Shown here piece after piece: positions 35,007 to 49,553 of a DNA stretch of 64,000 bases. The notes under the pieces were generated by a model. The model was not told the origin of the DNA. It did not search any database and saw only the letters and a list, made by a program, of their open reading frames with translations. Each line of letters begins with the position of its first letter. Within the stretch, counting starts at the first letter, position 1. Source of the DNA: Bolinopsis microptera (Eukaryota > Ctenophora > Tentaculata > Lobata > Bolinopsidae). The stretch spans positions 556,501 to 620,500 of the forward strand of contig NC_087075.1 in the NCBI RefSeq assembly GCF_026151205.1, given 5' to 3'. Both the position numbers and the translations under genes were made by a program.

Positions 35007-36964
35007 ATGTTATCACAATCTTTGAAGGAAGTGCATACAAGATAGGAGTATGGATTGTGCGGGATGGTGAAGTATTGTCCAACCCCGACGCACCTACTTG
35101 CTCCCACGGTTCCACGGTTTCTTACCACTCACACCGGCGCAACATCACCGAGACTCATATCCTCAAACTAGTCCAAACAGGCTATCGATTAAGTTGCTGT
35201 TATGAAAACTTAACCATACACAATCTCTGGACTTTCACCGAGCCATCACTGAACTTGTATTGTGTTGTTTTGTAAGGAAAAACTGCAGCTCTAACAACGT
35301 AATCCTCTTCTTTCGGAAGCAGTTGTATCAATATCCGATATGAACTTGTGTGAGTTATACTATCGGACCGGCATGGGAGCGACCGATAGTCAGCACTGCA
35401 GATTGTAGCGCGCACTCTGAGCGCAACTCTGGAACAATCCTCTCAGCTGTTAACCATTTGTATCGCTCGATGTTTGAGATTGGGAGAACAGGTCGATTAC
35501 ATGTTTGTTGTGAATTAAATCTTTATTTTACTTCAGAATGATAGTTCTCGTGATTTGATGAAAACAGATTTCTCAATCCATTTCCAGTTGAGATGAGTTA
35601 CAGCCTTGATTATTTGTTTAAATCTACAAGAAAAAGATATTTTACATACTTTCTAGCACATGGATAAGGAAAATCCATGACAGAGTAAATTATTCCGATT
35701 ATCAAAATAATAAATGATTACAAATTGATTATAATGCAGATATGATGTTTAATAAGAAGGTTAATCAATACAATATAATCATCTGAGAGGTTATACCTGA
35801 ATAACAATATAATCATGTGTATGTATACTGACACAGGTAACAGTGGCAGATAACCCCACAGTACTCTACGTGTCGGGAGCAAAACACAAGGTTAACAGTT
35901 ACAAGACTCAGAGATACAATGATACGGTGAAACCCTGATATAGCAGTCGGCAATGTCCTGGGACAGGATGTAGTTTAAAAACTTAACAAATTTTTAAAGA
36001 TGTAAATCTCCGCTTTGTATTTCGTAAAACTAGTATTATGTTAGCCAAACTTTGTATCTTTGTATTTCAACATTGGATTCCTGGCCGTACTTAATCCAAA
36101 TAAGACGCTTTCATGCCAGGTTTGCCAGAGTGTTGAAGTTTAAGTAACGACCCCTGTCCTGGATACAACATTGAGCAGCTTGCAAACAGGGAAAAAGTTT
36201 ATTAGAGTCTACCTACCTGTGTCCAAAGAATTGATGTCAGTCTTTTTCTGGTTTGTCAAGATGTATATCTAGCAGGAACCCGTCCTAAACCCTAAAGTGG
36301 TTTTTAAGACTCGAGAGACTAAAATGATTAATTACCTATTTAATTCGCGTTTTTGACACCACTTGGGAGCCCAAATTGTGGCACTAAAATTATTTATTCC
36401 TAGGCCAATTATTAATTTTTTCATGCGATTATGAAGCCATAAAAAGCATTTGACCCAGTCAAAAAAGTTTCAGTTGTATATCTTTACGGTTTTTGCGGAA
36501 AGTTGCGTTAAAGTTGATGCCGTTGTGACAGTAAAATGCACGGAATATACATACATATTAACGTCTCGCATAATATATGTAAATAACTCGGATAGTTGCA
36601 TGTAATATCTACTTTCATAAACAATAACATCCCATTTCTCGACATTCCATTGGCGTCACCCGGCTATTCTTCCCAGGACTGTCTATCGCACATTGAAGGG
36701 ACAGCAGTAACGATGCCTTGCGGCAGGGAGAACTGCACTAAAGCGGATCTTTGTTTTTCTATACAGGTTAAAACCATCACAACATCCACTGATGCGTAAA
36801 ATTATAACATGAGGTCCACCTTATAACACTCACCAAGTTCAAACTTACAGTTTTGTATGAGAACTTGCCTGAAATATGCATTTAAATCTTGATTAAACTA
36901 AATAATACTTTAAATCCAGAAACAGTGTTCGCGATGCTGGAGGAGATAACCGTAACGAGCGATC
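35007..36964 (+). CDS. OSGEP: OSGEP/KAE1 homologue, 3'-truncated, unit 2 (frameshifted copy)
   Basis: Second copy. Exons about 35007-35190, 35323-35491, 35837-35966, 36120-36250, 36677-36766 and 36920-36964. The readable blocks are the same as in unit 1. The last exon starts ETVFAMLEEIT, then shifts frame, and ends at the same point as in the other units. Confidence 0.9.
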
Positions 36965-37070
36965 TACTATCTTTCCCCCACCGACGACAATTCCTCATGA
37001 TCTAGCCATCTTCTGGTTCTGCATTAAATGATAAGCCCCTTCTATCAAAGACCACCTATTAAACCACTTC

Positions 37071-37856
37071 TAATTATATATGACCTATTATACTAGTGGT
37101 AGTTTTATAGACCACATTTAAATATTAAACTTATCAACTTATTTATATATTAATTTGGTGAACAGTATCACCCTAGTTTTAACATTTGATAATTGTACAG
37201 TATTATTTGACGACACATTGAACTGAATTTTATTTTATATTCTACTTTATATTCTAGATATTTTTTTTATTTTACCACAGACGACAACTGTCCTGTTTTT
37301 TCTTCAATATTAGTTACCATAACTCTTGATACCGACTTTATTACAAGACATTGCAAAGATACACACCATTAGGCAATCATATTTCATCTAAATTATTTCA
37401 CATGCATTAGGCTTAGAAATTATATTCTCTGCGTCAACAGATATTCAAATGTTTAATTAATTATGTAGTATGAAAAACCAGTGTTAAAAAAAACAAAAAA
37501 AAAAGAGTATATAAGAAGTTAATTAATATTAGCTTGGGCTATTATATTGAACTATGTATTGAGGTTTAATGAAGATATGGAATTTGAAATCATAAAATTA
37601 ACCTATGAGGTTGGGAATTTTGCATAGTAAATAGGATTACAACTCATATATATCATATTATTTGAGATTGGTAATTCGATTTCCTGAATATTACTCAAGG
37701 AATATGATTATTAATATCTCATTTAGGCTTTAGGTAGGTGCCCCGCAAAAAGAAACTTGATTCTTCCAGGAGCATCCGAGCAAGAGCTTGTCTACATATA
37801 TATTAAATTAATAACCAACATTCTGTATGTGCACACGAAAAATTATTTCACTCAAA
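37071..37856 (+). mobile_element. 5'-truncated LINE tail, unit 2
   Basis: Same LINE tail and same ends as in unit 1. It contains a private A-rich insertion at about 37475-37505. Confidence 0.78.
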
Positions 37857-39279
37857 CATAGGAAAAACCAGTGTAGACACCGTGGAAGAATTCATCGACA
37901 GTATGCTGAAATCAGACCTTCACCAATGACGGCGAATCTCTTCAGTTCAGTCAGGTAGAAAGCATTCAGTATGTTCTTTTGGAGAGAGGTACAAGTATAG
38001 CGATCCAGAGATGAGAACTAAGAAAACCGTGGAGATCCCTGATAAAATTGCTACACCTTGTCCTGAAAATCATGAGGATTATCTGTAGCATAAGAAACCC
38101 TGTAATGAACAGCGTGTTATACAACCGCAATGAGAAGTGCGAGGTTATCTGCCTGAACATTCAGACAATGAACCGGTGATACATCCAGAGACTAGCATAT
38201 TGACTCTTCCATTGGGAGGTGAAAGCAAAAGTCCCTTTCTCTGAAAAGACAAACCAGTTCACACGCACAAGTGTACTCCAAGATTCAGTTACAGATGACC
38301 AGAAGGAGTCAGGCTCACTACAAGCACTCTATCCAAAGGGTCAGTCACTGTGCACAGTACGATATAGTTTCACCTCCGATCAAATAGATGGAAAGGAAAT
38401 CGTGCCAGTACATGTATCTATCTCTGATTCAAATGGAGCAGGTATGAAATATGAGAGGATCACAAAGGAGCTTTGGGAGTGGCTGCCTGGTCGGAATGGT
38501 TTGGCTCCTACAATAGATACATAACCCATATCATGCTGAGGATACAAGAACATAGTTTTATATGGTGGTACTAAATGATGTATAGAAGACCATCTGTATA
38601 AATCTCAGCGTGAAATTATTTGCTATAATTAGTCATCTAGAATGCAAGTAATGAGCAAAATCAAGAGGCCAATCCAACATGCCCCAAGTATTTCTTCTTT
38701 GTCCCTTTTACAACCGAAATTGCTGTTTAAATAGAAAGTTCTATACTTTATAGAACTTATTCGTCGTCAGCTACTCCCCAAAAAACTTTTGGAGTCCAGA
38801 TACGATGAGAGGCAATGAATGCTTCCTTGACAATAACACTGCTTACTTTGCCTAACCTTGTCCAGGGAGTTTGACAGAAATGGCCGAACGAATTACCTGT
38901 CACCTCAATTGGAAGGAGTGGCCAAACTTCTACTTAATCGTAATAACTGTCCTTGTTAGGATGCATGAGGACGATAGAGGAAGAGGGGGAGGAGGGACGG
39001 TAAGGAGGTTCAACACTATTTATACTCATGCGCCGGAGGACCGCCTCATGTTTGAAGGCTATCAACACTCCTCCAACATGAATGTTCATAAAAAAGAGGT
39101 CTGTGCCCACTGTTTAAAAAGTATTTTACTTAGGACAATCTATAATTAATGCAACCACTGCAATTGTCCAATCCCTCTAGATGATATTAACACCAGTGAC
39201 AAACAAAATAAAAAGTTACGTTGTACTTGCCATAATAGTAATCCACCTAGCATTAAACCGTTATAACCGCAATTAAGCT

Positions 39280-42200
39280 ACTGAATGATGGACAATGAAG
39301 ACAACAGCTGATGCAGATGAAGTAATAACGTAAAAATCTCTATTACTTGAAAGCTGTGACCATATTCTGTTAAAAGACATAAAACCGCACCTTTGCTAAC
39401 GAATAACAAGTGCAAAACTCACTAATATTTCAAATCTGATAGGCAACAAATCAACTATGACTCCTTGCAATGAAATAGCTAGGTTAACTAACAAATTCTC
39501 TGTAATTGGTCCTTGCAGAAACGAATGTAGCCCCTGAAATGAAAAACTTGTACAACTCACAGGCTAAAGAGAGCATCCATCAGATACCTTCGTGATCGAA
39601 AAGTAAAGGCTCAGGAGTACTCTATAAGTCCTGAACCCTTCAAGCAGTCAAAATAACAACCTTACACAAGTAACAGAAAACTATAAACCCACTTGTAACT
39701 ATAGGGAAGTCTAAGGACATCAACACAATAGGAGTTAATATACCGCCTCCAAGTGGTGCAATTCTGAGCAACTCACCAAGAACAGTCGTCAATACTTGAT
39801 AAAGCCCCAAACTTACACACATAGCAGGTGATATTAACATAATCACCATAGTAACAACAGTAGCATATAGCATACAAAAAAAAAACCAAAAGTATGAAGA
39901 AGTCTCCTATTTGTAGAGGCTTCTATCCATTGATATTCAAATAGCAACTCATGAAAAGCCTGGATGAAAATGCCTCGTGCATCGACAACCATCATTACAA
40001 ATGACCTAAGACTCTGTTACTGCCTCTGGAGTCATAACTGATCACATAATCTCTCACCTCCCTATATTTACCATATTTGACTGGGAAATTAGCAAGACCA
40101 AACATATTTCACAACACACTCAATATTATGACAATTGTAAATCAACACTGATGAAATTTATGCTAGAAGTCTTTGGTGAACAAACTAGAACAATGAACCA
40201 ATTTAATAGAATTTTACTAACTTTCATATATCTTAAAAAAACAGCATAGACGAAACCTGCAAACTAAGCTGTACCAACAACCACTAAGCGCACTATCCAG
40301 AACAACCATGGATTACTGGCGTATATAGCCTCATAAACCACTGCCAAGCGCTGTATGAAGACTGGGCGAAAGTCAGGAAAGTTTAAGTGTAAACAAGGCG
40401 AAACTGACACAAAAGGGGGCACAAGCCTGTGTTCCTATCTTCTGTAATAAAAGAAACCGTTATGGATACTACAAAGAATATAGAAATGCTCTAAAAAGTT
40501 CGTAAAAAAGCTGTATCTGAATATTATTCTGACAAGTTACTTGAATAACATCAGGGAAATTCTACCAAGAAAACTGGGAACTGATAAATATAATTCGTGG
40601 CCAAACATAAACGTGATATCAGAACCTATATTTATTACCATAGACGAAGAAAAGATAACAGAGCGCAAGTTTTAAATCAAATGATTCAATAAGTAATTGT
40701 GTAACCCTAGCATCAACATTAATGCAGCCTACACATGACCTAGGAGAGATACAAAATAAATCAGCTTCCAAGTTTCTTTACTTCTTACCTTAAATCGACT
40801 ACAGCTAATATATATCTACCATACGCTCACCTGAGGAGGTGCTAATAACATATCGGAACATAAGAATGGCAAGGCTAGCGACAATATACCAGTAACAAAT
40901 AGTAAAGGCAGTATCATGCAAAATTACCACAAAGTAACTACGGTATTGTACAACGAATGTATGCAACAGGGACGTATTTCACCAGCGACCTAAAAGTAGT
41001 AAAAATAAGTCCAAAAATAAGAAAGAAAAAGCTAGCTTCTTCAGAAAATACGGCCTATTTCTCCACCCCAACCTTAAGCAATAACGTAAAATACTTTGAA
41101 AAAATCATATTCTCCAGGCTTTACAGTTTCCTTTCAGATCGCAAGGATTAAATATATGAAACACTATGGCTTTAGAAAAATCACCGACAAGCCATTCACT
41201 CACCTTCTCTGTCGACTTACAATGAAAAATCTTTAGAGATAAAAATTCACGTACTAGTCCTCTTCAATGATTTAAGTAAAGCATTTTGACACAATCTGTC
41301 ATGATAAACTGCTACAAAACTGAATGGATTATGGAATTCGGGGGGACTGCAAATAAATTGATAGCCATTACCTTTCTATAGACAGCAATATGTTCAGTAC
41401 TTGGGAGAAGAATCCGAAAAACTGTCTGTATATTTGTTGTTTCCTCAGGGGAACATATTAGGTCCCCTTGCTTTTCATTATCTACATCAATGAATATACC
41501 GATAAATCAGACCTAGGTAAGTATATACTTTTAGGCCGATGAACACCAACGATAATTTTGTAGATAAATGTAATAAAAACACTTTACTGCCAAGAGCTAA
41601 TAAAATTTCATAAACTTTGTTACATCATATATGAAGAGTAACTGGCAGCATATCAACATAAAGAAATTTTGTTAATCCACTTTAACCACTGTAAAAATGA
41701 ACCAGATTCAAACACCCAATGAATTAGAACGGACACTAAAAAATATAGTAATTAAAAGGGTGAGGAAACTAAGTTTTCTTGGAGTCATTATTGACCAAAA
41801 AACTGAAACTGGGATGCTCACTTAAGAGCGTTTAAACGTAAATTGAAATGTGAGGATAGGTAGACCTATGTGGAATTAGACGCTGTGTACCTAAAAACTA
41901 TATAAGGAACCTGTACCACACCTTTTTGAATCATCACCCTATGTTTTGAATATCAGTTGGGGAGTGTATCAAATAAAAATCTAGAAGCCATATTTAAAAC
42001 ACAAAAGCAATGCATAAGAATTCTCTTTGGTGATAATGGATGCTACTTCAATAAGTTCAAAACATGTGCCATAGTAAGGCCTATCACAGGGACGTAAGAA
42101 CCGGTAAAGTTATCAAGCAGATGTAGGCAAAGATTTCTTTGAACTAGCACACATTAAAACCAATCTTAACGATATAACATTCCTGACTGTCACAATCTTC

Positions 42201-43060
42201 ATAATTCACTGTATTACTGTAACTGTTTAAAATTAATAAGTTTCCAATCCACAGTCTCAAGTTCTCCTTTATTCAACATTTCACTCATGACGAACCACTA
42301 CTTCATCCCACCCACTCCATCCTCACTATCCTCTATCAATCAACTTAGTATTATGGAATCACTGCCGTAAGTCAACAAGGAAATAGACTTCTCCACTCCC
42401 ATAATATATTCACAAGAATACTCTTAAGAAATCTTTGTTAGAACTACAATCTAAATAATGACCGACAGCTTTGTGCATTACAACAACTTGAAGCAAATGA
42501 ATTACATTGAAATAGGTTGGATTTAGTAAACATAATCATATGAGTAAACCATGGTGTTATTGCAAAAACCAATGACAAGTATCAGACCTATATTAATCTA
42601 AGAGACACAAAAAACGAATCATCAACAACAAATTTTGAAAATCCTGCGCACAGGATCCTGTTTGTTTTCCCTACACTACCTCACCAAACCCCACTCTCCT
42701 TCTCCTCTCTTCAGGTTTATTCTTCAATTTTTTGAAAAATAGATAGCAGTATATATTTTCTATTTTAAATGAATAATGGCATTATACATTGTTTTGTTTT
42801 ATCGTATGTAATTGTGTATAGTGTATGCTATGACTGGGGATATGCTAGATATTTTGAGGCTCACGACGTCTCTTCCCATGGGTGGAGTTTTGGTAGGCTG
42901 AGTATGTGTTCAATCTCCTTACATCGTATGGTTGAAACACTGAAAGGTTGCCTTAGCCCTTTGGGATCAGTGTTTTTGGCCCCACCGGGGATCCAATTAT
43001 ATGATTACATGGACATTACATTGACACCCATACTAATCAAACGACTTTAATGATTCAGAA
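39280..43060 (+). mobile_element. Second LINE family, unit 2
   Basis: Same element, strand and order as at 21540-25270. The catalytic block near 41530 reads with an extra base (GGCCGATGAACACC), an indel not shared with unit 1. Private A-rich insertions are seen near 39870-39888. Confidence 0.83.
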
Positions 43061-46000
43061 AATTTTTACAACCTGCATTAAGTCAATGTATATAGAAATA
43101 CACACGATCGCAAAGAAAAGAGGACACAAATGGTTCCTCGTTCTGCGACGTGTTTCCCTCGAGGTGGGCCGACAGGTTTTTTTGTTGTGTATAGTGCTGG
43201 GGAAAAAAACGCTTTAACTATCAATGAGTCAATGAGAGTACAATTTATAAATTCTGACCTAGTGCCACAGTTTCTGTGGTAAAAACAAATTAATAATTAA
43301 ACGTGATATATTGTAGAAGGGCATGATTTACTCAACATCACTAAGCTCAGGATGGATAATTAGCACACAAAGAATAAACTGACCTTTAAAACATGACCAC
43401 CAGCTATACCAACGTAACCATAGCTTCCGAATAAAATAAATTGCTCTCACATAAAACAACTGCCTGGATCCCATGCACATTGTGGTCCCCAGGTGTTCGT
43501 AAAGAGCCCTTACAGGCAACTGGGTCCTTTTACCAGCCACAATAAAATTGAATCATGCCAGTACTGTCCATAGAACTGTAACCAACAATTTAAAAATAAG
43601 ATATCTTTTCTAAATTTAAAATTTTAAGTCAAAGAGAAATCTTCTCAATTAAAATTTTTAAGAATTAATATATTACCCTACTATGAAGTGGTGGCATTTC
43701 AACTTAACTAAATTTCAACTTTGAAAGTAAATAGATAATTAGCGACCAACAAAATTATATTATTAAGACATCCATTCTGCATTGTGTATTCCAATATAGA
43801 ATTTATGATATTGTTATTGAATGAATAAATGGTAATTAAATTTAACTTTGTTTTTATTAACTTTTGTTTTATTATTGCAAAGGACCAGTTGCCTGCAATA
43901 GCTTACTAGCACCCGAATTTACCACTTTTGGAGCACAAACTCAACTAAAACCGGCCATGCAGCAAAAGTATGTTAGCGCCACATGGGAGGATTGAATCCC
44001 AAAATATTTATCATCACGCGGCACTAATAATATGAAGTTCATTATCGAAATTAGATATGCCATCGATCGTTAAACACATATATAAAAGGTTATAAAGAAT
44101 AATTAATATATTGGTTGTTGGTATATATCGATATTAATCAATTATTTAAAATAGATTTGTGTTTGTTATAATAAACTATTGAGTTACGTTTCGATTAAAT
44201 AATAAAACACTACTACAATACAATACACAAACACAACTGACGGGACACAGAAATGAGAAGGACAACACATCACACGGACGGAAAACTGCTGCTGTTGATG
44301 AGTATCTGATTATATAATTATGGATCGCTTGTTCATAAAATAGGTGTGATCAATACTTCTAGAGTATATTGGGCTGGCACAGTTAGCTGCAAGGTTAACA
44401 TTGGGGTCCAAAACCGGGAGTTGTGATACAACTTATTTCGCGTTACGTATAAGAGATACAAAAACTAAAATATAAGATATAAATGACTGCAAGTTTACGA
44501 TATAGCGCGGCGCCATTCATTAATCTGGCGCGGTAAATCACTGCTGGTTAAAGAAAAATGATAAAGTTATACACTGTTTAAGATTTTGCGCGCTAAACCT
44601 AAGAATGACAATGTCAATCCGTCCAGAACGTTGCTCAGCGAAGCCGAGCAACGATCGACGACGAGACGATGACGACGACGACGATGACGCGCATCGAAGA
44701 TGCGAAGCAAGAAGCTAGTACCGCATGCGCGACGAGGCGGCGAAGTCCTCCAACCCTATACCAAAATTGTCAGTCCCCATATCTCATCCATTAAGCGTTC
44801 GAAAAACAAGTGCGAAAATAATAATTTAATATAACATCAAAATGCACGGTCTACCTCGATAAAAAAAGTTGTTTTTCGTGATTTTCTTTTTATAGTTTTA
44901 CTTAATATTTACATGGCACGCCAGTCACTAGCGCTTTGCACGGCGCTTTATTCAAGCTTCATGAACGTCGATACAGGAAGAAAAATACGTGAGAAGGAGC
45001 AAACAAGGAACTATCAAGCTAGGTAATGTCAAAGCACAATCCCAAACATTTCAAATGTTAATGAAATGCAGACCCACCGCTTGCCTCTTTTTAGTAAAAC
45101 AAAGTATTTTTAGTTAAAAACAAAGTATTTTATTTATTATCAAGTGCATCGATTCATATGATATAATTATAAGAATATAATAGTAGGTCACACCTATTTA
45201 ACTGTTACGTTCGATAGTCGTGCCATGAGCTAAATTTAACTAGGAGGACCCAGTGGTGTCGATTAAAATTTAAAAGGTGATTCTAAGTTGACCAAATGGA
45301 AAATTTTAAGAAAAGACGGATCAAAACACCGATCCAAGACAAGGAACCCCACTCTGCAGGACCAAACATGCTAATTGTCTTGTGCATGTCCCAAGGGTTC
45401 CAGTATGACCAGTGAAACAGTAACGTAGCCTGGTCAACTAGTTTTGAATTCAACAAGCATGATGAGTGCTGGGGTTGTCTAGAGTAGGATATTGATGGTG
45501 CCAGGTTTGTCAGGCGGACATGAAATTCTGCGAGGAATATAAAGGAAATAAAACTCATATCAATAATAAAAATAGATCAAAAAAATAGATCCAAAGATTT
45601 CACACGGCAGTCAGTGGAACTTCCATGACAGGATGCTTTGAAACAGGTAATAATTAGCGCTTATTGTAATTAGTTGTTGCAAGGGTGGGATGCTGAATGA
45701 CTAAGTCTGGTTCAAGCCCAGCTATTTAGTGGGGAGCCACTCAATTTCACGTCCCAGGTGTATTGCAAATGCTGGGTATTCAGTACGAGCTTTTTTATAC
45801 GTGCTCTTGATAATTGAATGTAGGAAGAAAGGTCGGAAATTTACTAGAGCCATGGACCAAGACATAGTTTTTCTGGTGAGATCAAAGGGAAGCAGCGTGC
45901 GCTACTTCAGCATAAATTAGACGAGTAAATTTGCAAATCCAAACTGTATCATTGCAATTTTGTAGGTTTATAACCTACAAAAACGCTGGGCGGACTCCGT

Positions 46001-46271
46001 CGACGGTCTTTGGAACAAATTTTTACCAGTATCACCCGTCAAGGACGTTGACGCCTCGTACGCTGCGCACATTCAATGTGCAAATAGGAAAAAACACTTT
46101 AATTGTCCGTTTTATATCAATGATAACAAGCATTGAATAATGTTACACAATGGACCATCGCGTATGTTTGCCAAAAATTTTAAATCGCGCGCTATCGAAT
46201 TCGACAATTTTTTTATGAAAAATATTCACACAACGTTTGTTATATGTTTCAAAGTAAGTTACCAGGTACTC

Positions 46272-46438
46272 AGGGGTCGCTCACACTATTACTAATCAGC
46301 CGAGGTGAGAAGGGTTTTCCAAATGAGTAACTAAGGTGTAATTTTGACGAAACAATAGCTTTGTGTAAACTGCTTACGAGGTGAAGGGGGTTAAAAAATT
46401 GTTCCAAAACAGATTACGTAATATGTGAACGACCCCTA
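46272..46438. mobile_element. MITE-like element, unit 3
   Basis: Same element as in units 1 and 2. The left end AGGGGTCGCTCACAC and right end GTGAACGACCCCT are intact here and define the ends best. Confidence 0.7.
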
Positions 46439-46951
46439 ATAGCTTTGATTTTGGAGTCGCTTGTACCTAACAGGAACTCCATTTTTCGGCGTGAGGTAAC
46501 CCTGCAATGTGCTTTGTCTTGTTTTCTTTCCTCTGTAGTATATATAAAAGATTGTTGTTGACAACTGTACTTTGACCTCACAAATCGACAAATCTTTGCA
46601 CAAAGTACTACTACAATATTTGTTCCCAGGAGCTATTTAAGATTACTTTGATTTGTGTCCAGTCAAACAGTTTGATTTGAGATTGCAATGAAAATTAAGT
46701 CACATAGTAAACGCTGTTATCACAAATAATGTCATTCATTACTATAAATTTATCATATTTGTTTTCACCATAATATAAATCGTAAATGAAGTTGTTTTTT
46801 TATACTTACCAAGTTTTTTTAGCATTAACCTTATTTAAAGATTAGAGGAGGTGTTTTGGGTTAAGTTACATAAACCAATTATAATAACTTGTAATATTAT
46901 AGTTAACTGTTTTCTGATAACACCATTCTCTCAGATTTAGAGTTTTATATC

Positions 46952-48863
46952 ATGAAATTGGGACACAAAGCCAAGTTACTACTATGTTTTAATTAGGTAA
47001 GATGGTGATATATATAATTCACTCGTACATTACTTATGTTAAAATATGTCAGTAAATCAGTATCTGTGTCCATGATTAAGATTCCTCTATCTAACCAATT
47101 GAGCTGCTTTAATGCTTACTCAAACAATGAACATTATCTTATTCATAACAAAAATCCCTTAAACTTAATAGTTTCATTTTAAACTACTTTTCAGGAAAAT
47201 TCTGTGCTACTCTACAACTGCAATAGACCAAGAGAAAATAACAAGAGGAACATAGGGGCCGAAATTGAGAGATATTTCTATCCCATGTTCTGACTTTTGC
47301 CAGTGCAATCATCAAAGCTAGTGTTCGCCAAAGGTAATGGTACTACATAATCATGTCTAAAAAAACCATGTACTAACAAACGCATTGAACTATTAAAATT
47401 GGCTATTTTTTAGAAGCCAAATAGTGTTCATGTACCGGAAAGTGGTCTTACATTGTGTCCTGTAAATGACACATATAATTACAGGAATACTTCTTGTGAC
47501 AGACTCGCCTCCGGAACAAGACCCAGCATACCTTGATGTTTGAATCTGCGGATTACTTACGTTGGAGCCGATGTGGCTTCCAAAAGCCGTCCCTTAAAAG
47601 GGTCAACAAATCCGACTCAAGTGTTGGGAAAGAGTTTGTAAACCATTCCCGTGATGCTGCATAGGTGATATATAGCTGTACGTTAAAACAAAGCAAGTCT
47701 GGTTTTATGATGTTAAATTTGAACAGTCAAGCTTTGCTCCATGTATCACAATAGTGATTAATTTGAAAATAACAATGACAAAAATGTTATAGTGACGATA
47801 ACCTTAGGTTTATTTTCAAATTAACTCAGGACAAAGGTATAATATTGTCAGTACCTGTCGTGATGTTGATAGTAGTTGGAGTTGCTCTTTTCATGAATAA
47901 AGAAACGGTAAATCTGACGGCTTGATTTACGATTTGGTTCTGTGAAAATGTACTTCTCACATCCTTGACACTTGGTGGGTACCACGACAATATAACTAAC
48001 TCTATCGAACAGTTAGCTTTTTGATATATGAGAGTGACTAACATATAGATCAAAACTTATAATCTGCACAGATTGCCGTCGTTTTTACTTATAATTAAAC
48101 CGATTTGATTAAAATGTTAAATACTTTGACCATAAAATACTTGCCAGTATTACAGACATCTCATCGCATGACAATATAAGTAGCCTGCTCTTGCATGGCA
48201 AAGTTTTCCATTACGTACTCACAATTTCCACTAATTATTATTCACTTACAGACGGTCTAACTTAGTGGTGGCTCAGGAGAAATGATAGGACACGGAAATG
48301 AAAGCTCAACTTAACCATAATAACAAAAAATGATTTTAATGATGAACCCTTTTCCCCCAGCATTGGTAAGAAATATTTAGATAATCCAACTATCAATAAA
48401 ATTCCAAGCAGAGAGTGTACTCTCCTAGAGAACATTGGCAAATGGTTGGTTAAAATGCTGTCCACGTGTCCTAATTAACTTCCCGTGGCATCCTTAAAGT
48501 TTATAAATAAAGAGATTATATTGCATAATCAATTATGACAATATATTTCGTAGTCATGACGAATCTCTGTTGGCCACGGAGAGAACCTGGAAGCCCACAC
48601 AATCTGCACAAAACAACCGAAGTCGTTCCCGGAAAACATCACTTTCGGATTTGCCAGTGCCATCGGTCAAACTTCATCTTCATCACCGTGTCTGAGTTCG
48701 GGCCCCTGATGTGCTCCATACATGACCACTACCCGGAAGTTCTTTTACAATCCTGGATCTGATCGTTTTGTTTGGTTAATGCACAGTCCACCCGGCCGTG
48801 GGATAAGTACGCTGTTGTCTTTAGCGGACTTCCAGAACTAGTATTGTAAACTGTCCAAGGTGA
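46952..48863 (+). CDS. SLC35B1: SLC35B1 homologue, unit 3 (frameshifted copy)
   Basis: Third copy. Exons about 46952-46995, 47195-47333, 47485-47677, 47830-47977, 48252-48365 and 48551-48863. The first exon is cleanest here: ATG 46952, MKLGHKAKLLLCF, then GTAAG. Exon 5 carries a private insertion of about 20 bases near 48310-48345 that would disrupt the DGLTG..MMLMMNL segment. The last exon keeps the FGPL and TTRKFF signatures only after allowing for indels. Confidence 0.86.
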
Positions 48864-49553
48864 GAAACTCTGAAAACATTTAATTTTAGGTTGGGTTAAG
48901 GTTTAATATTTCTGTCTCCACAGACTGATTTATAATTACTCGTATTTTTCATTAAAATGCAACCAGTAGCTTATTTTACTTTAAAGTCCCTTAAATTTCC
49001 ATCTACCATTAACATAGTTTTATGCTGACAGTTACTTATAATCATATTTTATCAATTCTTAACGTTATTTGATTATTAATTATATTGAATTAGTGAGAAT
49101 AACATTTAGAGTTAGTTTTTCCAATGTCTATGTTGTACCTTTTAGCTCATCGGTCTGTTATTAAGGATATAATATTTAACTAATCAAAATTTCACCTTGG
49201 ACCCTCTTAGCCCTAGACTTTTTAGTTATATTCTCGACGATCAAAATATTATTTAGAGTTGATGTTAATACATTTATTTTTCAAGAACATCTACATAACC
49301 GACTACTAAAATGATGATATGGTAACCGATATATAAGTAAATTGTGGAAGTTATATACGTATGACCACCAGCTCTTTAATTTTTAGTTCATGTTTTTTAT
49401 TTCGCTGATTAATGATCAGAATCGAGTTACTGACTACATAAAGTTTGGCAATATTCTAGATAATCAAAGCTTTGGATATTTTGCACGATTCATTCCTATT
49501 ATGTGAAAGCTCTAATTTTCGTTCCTGAATTGTTTTAATTCATCTTCCTACAG

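Larger units (their letters stand above)
26181..43978 (+). repeat. Tandem array unit 2 (17.8 kb)
   Basis: Same content, order and strand as unit 1. Landmarks are displaced by 17.70-17.72 kb from unit 1: MITE at 28474, RP9 at 31750, OSGEP start at 35007. A private A-rich insertion is seen at about 37475-37505. Confidence 0.93.

Noticed and set aside
45690..45730. GGTTCAAGCCC, a tRNA B-box-like motif
   Set aside because: No cloverleaf or A box can be folded around it, and the motif is not preserved in units 1, 2 and 4.
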